Assembly: GCA_013407085.1 (NCBI GenBank)
Contig: JACCGJ010024111.1
Coordinates: 19,954-83,953, forward strand
Direction: 5' to 3'
DNA from: Atriophallophorus winterbourni
Taxonomy: Eukaryota > Platyhelminthes > Trematoda > Plagiorchiida > Microphallidae
DNA: 64,000 nt
Shown: positions 59,165 through 64,000 of the stretch, in pieces
Layout: each line of letters starts with the position of its first letter
How positions within the stretch are numbered: position 1 is the stretch's first letter
Notes under the pieces: generated by a model
What the model saw: the letters and a program-made list of their open reading frames with translations, nothing else
Told to the model about the DNA's origin: nothing
Databases searched by the model: none
Position numbers and translations under genes: made by a program

Positions 59165-59746
59165 ACTATGACCGAACCATCTCCACGGTCGTCTTTTGAC
59201 TACGGTTGATACCACCTCTCGACCAGTTTTTTTCAGGAGCTCTTCATTCGAAATGGTGTGTGGCCAAAAAATTCGTAGAATCCTTCTGAAGCAGTTAGTT
59301 TGAAACACGTTCATTCTGCGCTCAATGGCAGCAGTCGTCTTTCAGCATTCAGATGCATACAGCAACACACTCAGAACGTTGCTCTTTAAGAGTCTGATCT
59401 TCGTGTCAATGCTGAGAGCGGAGGATTTCCAAATGGTATTCAGCATGCAGAATGCTTGGTTCGCCTTCCCGATCCTTCTCCTGACCTCATCTTCACAGTC
59501 ACCATTTACATTCAGTTTGCTCCCAAGGTAGACTGTATCTGTAACCTCACTGAGCGGTTGACCGTCCACGAACACTGTTGGTTGCTCCGGAAAATTCTTC
59601 CGCATTACCTCCGATTTGCTAGCGTTAGTTTCTAAACCCACCGTCTTGCCAATTTCGGATAGTCGATCGCTCTTGATCTGGATGTCACTGATTTTGCACG
59701 CCAAGAGGGCAACATCATCCGCATAGTCCAGGTCTTCTAGCGGTCA
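59165..59746 (-). pseudogene. RTE-type LINE reverse transcriptase, C-terminal fragment
   Basis: Reverse transcriptase tail of a non-LTR element. On the minus strand, reading left from 59,746: LEDLDYADDVALL with the catalytic YADD at 59,714-59,725; NASKSEVM; VYLGSKLNVNGDCEDEVRRRIGKANQAF; KIRLLKSNVLSVLLYASEC; and, after a stop at 59,342, RRILRIFWPHTISNEELLKKTGR and WRWFGHS. These motifs and their order match the RTE/SR2-like clade. The stop replaces the Trp normally found after SEC (TGG to TGA). The fragment lacks endonuclease and the N-terminal RT motifs and is cut at 59,165 against the ribozyme array. Inactive. Confidence 0.8.
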
Positions 59747-60122
59747 CGGTGGGCGATATACTACTCCCAAAACACAGTCTTTGCCGTTAGCCAGTCGGAT
59801 TGAGCACCAGAGTGTATCCAGTAACACGATGTCTGGATCCGTAATCTCACGGCACAGAAGGTTTTGGCTATAATACAAAGCTACTCCTCCTGCTCTGGTT
59901 TCACGGTCATGACGAATAAGTGACATTCCTGGTAATGCTAGTTCACTATTTGTTTGCTGAGTCTGCAGCCACGTTTCCGTTACGGCGATGATGTCTGGTG
60001 AACATCTCAGAAAAACTGCACGCAGTTCACCGATTTTGTTTCCCAGATATTGTGCGTTGGTGTAGATGCAGGTCATAGATGTTTTTCTGAGCAAGGACGG
60101 GGTGTGATGAAGAAGGCTAGCG
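59744..60122 (-). pseudogene. CR1-type LINE endonuclease, N-terminal fragment
   Basis: APE-like endonuclease of a CR1-type element on the minus strand. CIYTNAQYLGNKIGELRAVF (first catalytic-site region), PDIIAVTETWL (glutamate motif), RHDRETRAGGVALYY and LGVVYRPP appear in the expected order. The frame stops at the TGA at 59,744-59,746, precisely where RTE reverse transcriptase sequence begins. The later His/Asp motifs and the whole reverse transcriptase of this element are missing. The frame probably enters from further right (SLLHHTPSL precedes), so the true start is upstream. Not functional. Confidence 0.68.
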
Positions 60123-60411
60123 TTGTGCAGAATATCTGTTAGGCCGACTCATCCAGAGTCGGCATCTGAAGGTTTTTTGCTTGCAAGGATGCTTGATCTT
60201 TTTAAGATTGTACTGTTGAAATACAGTGATCAATAGTATCGGCTGAATTTGTTTTTGACACGTCAACTACTGATTGACTTGGTAGTGTTTCTATTGAACT
60301 TCGTGGTGCATCTATATTTCCAATATTAAGTTTCGATGCGCTTACTATAATTTCTCACGGCATTTGTCTGCGGCCCTTTTCCCAACGAGGTTAGACCGTG
60401 TTCAACATATC
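60123..60411 (-). other. Linker between ORF1-like and endonuclease fragments
   Basis: No open frame or motif recognised. By position it should be the decayed ORF1-ORF2 junction of the CR1-type element. Confidence 0.4.
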
Positions 60412-61068
60412 TTAACGCGAAAACGTTATTTTAAAGGGCTTATGAACGATGACCTTATCATTCGTAGATTTGGGGATGCGAAACGTGTCCGTCACAGCTA
60501 CATCATGCAAGTCAAGTCTATCACTGAGGAATCTCCATTGTAGCTGATCGTGTTTGCGCTGCACTGCTTTATTAGTTGCTTCATCAGCTTCTGGGACTCC
60601 GAAAGGATTAAACTTCGACCATCCCTCTGCTTCGTTTGGTCTTGTTGCTGGAAGTTCCGGGCCCGTTCCCACCAGGGCACATCAACCAAGATCCTTGTAG
60701 CGGTCTCCCTACGCAGAAGAAAAGCGGATACTAAGATGTTTCCAAGATCCCTTTTAGAGTTGACCGTGATTTTAAGCAGCCTTGGCTGGTCCCGATTTGA
60801 GTAGGTAGGTTTACGATTCAGTCGCATCATTGATAGTGGTTTAACTGGAACCAAGTGCATGTTGTTGCACAATTTTCCATTCTTCTTTATCGTGCTTTAA
60901 CCTGTCCCCTAGTAAGGTGGCACTCGTTTTCTTTACGTCGGTGCTAATCACGCTTAGTTCATGGAGCGAATGTACATTTTGCGTTTGGCGTTTTAGCTGG
61001 CTACTGGACGTTTCATATGTCTTGGATGAAATACATATCATGTCAACTTTGGGATTATTTTGCACCAT
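60412..61068 (-). pseudogene. Probable CR1-type LINE ORF1 remnant, frameshifted
   Basis: Three overlapping minus-strand frames cover this stretch and read as one decayed protein. The first, 61,068-60,841, is low in motifs. The second contains QPRLLKITVNSKRDLGNILVS, LLRRETATRILVDVPWWERAR. The third contains NPFGVPEADEATNKAVQRKH, LQWRFLSDRLDLHDV and DTFRIPKS. The style (basic, RP-LLK motif, DTFRIPK) recalls CR1-element ORF1 proteins, and the position upstream of the endonuclease fragment fits. At least two frameshifts. The assignment is inference from resemblance. Confidence 0.45.
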
Positions 61069-63755
61069 GACTTTTGGTATTGAAACTGAGGGTTCTCGCT
61101 GAACCTTTAAATGAGCACTTGGCTTCAGCTTCGTATCTTGTTGCGTACCAGGGATGTTTTGGGCGGACAGGCCTCCAACAGTCGCATTTATAAAGGTTGC
61201 CTTTTAATGAAAAGAACGCTCCTCAAGACTCTCTGACACATTTGCAACAGCTGAACCTTCGTGTTGAAAGAATTAACGTTTATCAGACTGGTATTATCGT
61301 CAGTGGTTTCTGATTGTTCGAGCAGTTAAATCTGCGTTTGGCTTAGCTCAACAACCAATGTCAATATTATAGATGTATCTATGACTGAAATTACAATGAG
61401 CAATCACTAGTAATTGAACATGCATTACTGATGAATCGGTGGAGTTCGTTGCGATTCTAACTTACCATTGACAAAAGAACACTATGATAATATAAAGATG
61501 TGTAATCACTTTTTCTGTGGCTGTATCGAAACATCACAAAACATGTAGTGCTGGATAATTGCGTGGCCTTTCGGTATCGAAAGATTACATGTTGTAGAGG
61601 TGGAAAGTGCACTGGTTAAGATTTTCTCAGAACAACTCTTAATTGATGCGCAGAATGCCACATTCCATCATGACACACGAAAAGGACATGGTGAAAAGCG
61701 CGATAACAAAATGGACATCCCACATAAATTCGCGGGACACACACTGGGAGAACTGTGTGAGTAAGGCTTAAGTGAAAACACGTCTGAAAACAGCATCTAT
61801 CAAACAAAATACAATTCAAATTGATTGGTCTAATGATGCCGACAAAATGAAGGCTTGAATTTGACCAGCTAGCAAGAAATCTACTGCGAAAACCAAACGT
61901 TATCACTATCGGGAAAGGAGTACTGAGTATTTTCTCCTGGTTCTAAGGTTTGTATACTAAAGGACGTCGTTCATTGTCATGCACGTAGTGAACGCTTTCT
62001 ATTGTGAAGTGGAATTTCGTAGTCGATACAAGTAACGTTTTGATGGTTGACCTTGAGAGGGGATTGTTACGCAATTGATTTTGGTGGAGGAACGTTTTTT
62101 GGAGTAAGCTGGTTGAAAGAAATGCCTATGATATTTGATTAAAACATTTACATGCCTAAAATAATAAACCTAATGAACCTCTCTAATTATAAGCAATACG
62201 TTTGACCTGAATTGATAAATTTTCATTTAAGGTGCGCCAATATGAGCTGTTTTAATAGAAATTTGAAATGAACCCGAATTCATAATTTCACGTTTTCCTT
62301 TCACTTGAACCATGCATAAAGTATTCAAAATTCATATGACAAAACACGGAACTCGTATAATCCAGCGTGCGCACAAATGAGGTTTTCATCGTAAGCTATT
62401 CTCACAAATGATAATGACATCACGAAATCTTTTAACCCTTATTACATACGCAAGAATCACGGTCTGTCTGGCTGCTACCCAAGTTGATACGTTTGGCCGT
62501 ACGGCGGGAGCACTGAAAAAGCTAATTTCCGAACATCACGCAAGTTAGTTGCACGAAACCTTATCCAAGAAGTGAAATAATTCGATCTATGCCCATCTGT
62601 TTCACAGCAGTTACTAGGTGTTCCCGAATATGGGTTCTCAGTGGTTTACACAGTTCTCTGCTACATGTAACAAAGTATTACCTGGGTTACCAAAGTAATT
62701 TGTTGCTCACATCCCCATCCCTTGCACACCACAACACATTACTTTGGTCATGCATAAGCGCCTTGAGTGCTTTGACGAAGAATCACTTTGTGATTCTGTG
62801 TCTCAACATCGTGGTTCGTTGTACGAACCCTATATAACAGTTGGCATACAAGTATAACTTTATTAGCTGGGTTGTTCGGATGATGGCATTGACAACAGCC
62901 ATATATCACTCAGGCGAGAAGTTTGTGATCGCTGATAATCTTGGCTAACATTGACATCGACCATTAGAGTTTCCACAAAATCACGAGACATTTGTTCCGT
63001 TAAATACTTGATGACGCTCATATTCATTGGCCATTTGTCACTTCACATATGACTTTGTGTTGTAAAACCTGATGTAAACTATCGAATATGATATATGTGT
63101 CTCATATTGTGTCTTTTAATCAAGAAATGCGAAATAATATTAGGATGAAGTTGTTTTAATTACCTTTTCAATTCACTGAAACAACTCCGTCATTCCTAAA
63201 AGCAACTTTTAGAAAATATCAACCAATGTATTTGTCAAAGAAACACTTGAATTGACATCCGGTAAGATAAACCGCAGTACTTTATATTTTCACCCAAGTC
63301 GAAGCATTTGAATACCTCTACCGAGTCTCGCCCTCTCATATGCATCCCGTGCAGCATCCCCTGCAACAAAGTTTCGATAATATGAACTCAATTTAAATTC
63401 ATATTTATACAAAATTAATTAGATTAATAATAGTGGAGTTGCCAAGAGATATATTATCATAAGGGGGAGATAATGAGGCTAGGTTGAGTAAATTTTATTC
63501 CATCGAAGTTGCAAGTAGACGTCAACAACCGTCAAATTTAAGCAATTTCGGCAAAAAGCATTAAAAGCTAAATAGATCCGCTTCTGCTCACAAGTAATGT
63601 TTTCAAAATTAGGTATTAACGGTCGAGAAACCGACAAATCGACAAAATTTTGATGGCCTCATACAATGTGGCGTATAAAGAAAGCAAGTCCAAGCTACCG
63701 CATACATTTGCAGTAGAGGTGATAAAGCCATGTGTATTTAATTAAACTCGTCCCG
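61069..63755. other. AT-rich non-tandem region, no gene recognised
   Basis: About 2.7 kb without tandem structure. Open frames are short: 96 codons on the minus strand at 61,616-61,906 and 82 codons on the plus strand at 62,589-62,837. Neither shows a recognisable domain or codon bias that can be judged by eye. A TATATAA occurs near 62,831. It is possibly old dispersed-repeat sequence. Nothing further can be supported. Confidence 0.5.
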
Positions 63756-64000
63756 CTGATCCAACGGCGTATTGCCGCGAGGGTTATTAACCCCAGGATA
63801 GATCAGAGTAGAATACCATTCCGAAACGCTAAAATCTCACCGGAAGCACAGGACCGTTTTCGAGGTTTTTGCCTCTCATCAGCTATGCGTATCCGCTGGA
63901 CTCTTCGCGTTTCGAACCAGTATTTGTGTAGACGGATTGCGCAATGTTAATCGAGGTTCGCGTCTACTCGCTACTTTATAAGTAGCTGAAGGGACTAAAC
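63756..64000 (-). repeat. Inverted copy of the 257-bp hammerhead repeat (runs off window)
   Basis: Minus-strand monomer of the same family. It begins at CTGATCCAACGGCG and continues past the hairpin (GCTACTTATAAAGTAGC in reverse) into the next monomer, so at least part of a second unit lies beyond the window. It belongs to the TCTACTCTGATCTATCC subfamily. Confidence 0.88.
63846..63888 (-). ncRNA. Type I hammerhead ribozyme, inverted copy 23
   Basis: On the minus strand: GCATAG, CTGATGA, GAGG-CAAAAA-CCTC, GAAA, then AACGGT in place of the palindrome ACCGGT, GTC, CTGTGC. Core and stems I and II intact. The stem III palindrome is broken at one position. Confidence 0.82.

Larger units (their letters stand above)
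53584..59167 (+). repeat. Tandem array of ~257-bp hammerhead-bearing repeats (retrozyme / Sm-alpha-like)
   Basis: About 21.7 head-to-tail monomers, far less AT-rich than the flanks. Monomer order: hairpin GCTACTTATAAAGTAGC; A-box-like TAGCGAGTAGA; B-box-like GTTCGAAAC; hammerhead ribozyme; then GGGTT-GTAAT-AACCC and CGGC-AATAC-GCCG hairpins. Two subfamilies occur: TCTACTCTGATCTATCC (mostly left) and TCCACTTTGAACTATCC (mostly right of 57.6 kb). The 65-codon open frame repeated in many monomers is in no conserved coding context: 257 is not a multiple of three and indels are tolerated. The left edge is satellite and the right edge is cut mid-monomer against LINE sequence. Known relatives are the hammerhead satellites and SINE-like repeats of schistosomes and the metazoan retrozymes. 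Confidence 0.88.

Noticed and set aside
53584..59167. CRISPR array
   Set aside because: Repeats are 257 bp with no unique spacers, in a eukaryotic context with LINE and LTR elements.
61616..62837. Small frames at 61,616-61,906 and 62,589-62,837 as host genes
   Set aside because: No recognisable domain, start context or splice pattern. Length is within chance expectation for this region.
1..64000. Telomeric repeats or rRNA genes
   Set aside because: No TTAGGG-type runs and no recognisable rRNA segments were seen.

Overview
This window looks like repeat-dominated DNA of a flatworm, most likely a trematode of the schistosome type. No bacterial signals and no single-copy host gene are recognisable. 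The assignment rests on three things seen together: a BEL/Pao-type LTR element, RTE- and CR1-type LINE fragments, and a tandem repeat carrying type I hammerhead ribozymes like those known from schistosome satellites. The species cannot be fixed from sequence alone.

Layout. (i) About 1-29,542, the spacers between 30,643 and 43,226, and 45,193-53,583 are a divergent AT-rich tandem satellite with an 82-bp unit. Each unit carries the motif GATTGGTTCAAA twice. Orientation is mostly plus, with inverted blocks at 1-106 and about 4,278-6,637. The satellite shows large higher-order duplications: a 6,532-bp offset pair, a young ~6.1-kb tandem duplication around 8.2-20.3 kb, a diverged third copy near 47.6-53.5 kb, and 0.7-0.9-kb higher-order repeats at 22-28.8 kb. 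(ii) 29,543-45,192 holds six minus-strand copies of one truncated BEL/Pao element (LTR, primer site, gag, protease start; no reverse transcriptase or integrase), five of them alternating with ~0.6-1.1 kb of satellite as composite units of 2.6-3.2 kb. Two copies keep an open 364-codon gag-protease frame; the others are frameshifted, nonsense-mutated or truncated. (iii) 53,584-59,167 is a GC-richer tandem array of ~21.7 monomers of ~257 bp, each with a type I hammerhead ribozyme (22 in all), pol III-like A/B boxes and conserved hairpins. This is a retrozyme or Sm-alpha-like array. (iv) 59,165-61,070 holds minus-strand LINE debris: an RTE-type reverse transcriptase C-terminus fused directly to a CR1-type endonuclease fragment, followed by ORF1-like debris. 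(v) 61,070-63,755 is AT-rich, non-tandem DNA with no recognisable gene. (vi) 63,756-64,000 is an inverted copy of the 257-bp repeat running off the window.

The most interesting system is the hammerhead array. Each monomer can be read as a promoter followed by a self-cleaving ribozyme whose stem III is a 6-nt palindrome (ACCGGU). It has no room for a loop, so efficient cleavage should need two ribozymes in one tandem transcript. Most copies (17 of 22) keep an intact core, and one copy carries a compensatory two-base change in stem II. This predicts ~257-nt, possibly circular, RNAs. The second theme is satellite-driven amplification of a captured retroelement fragment.
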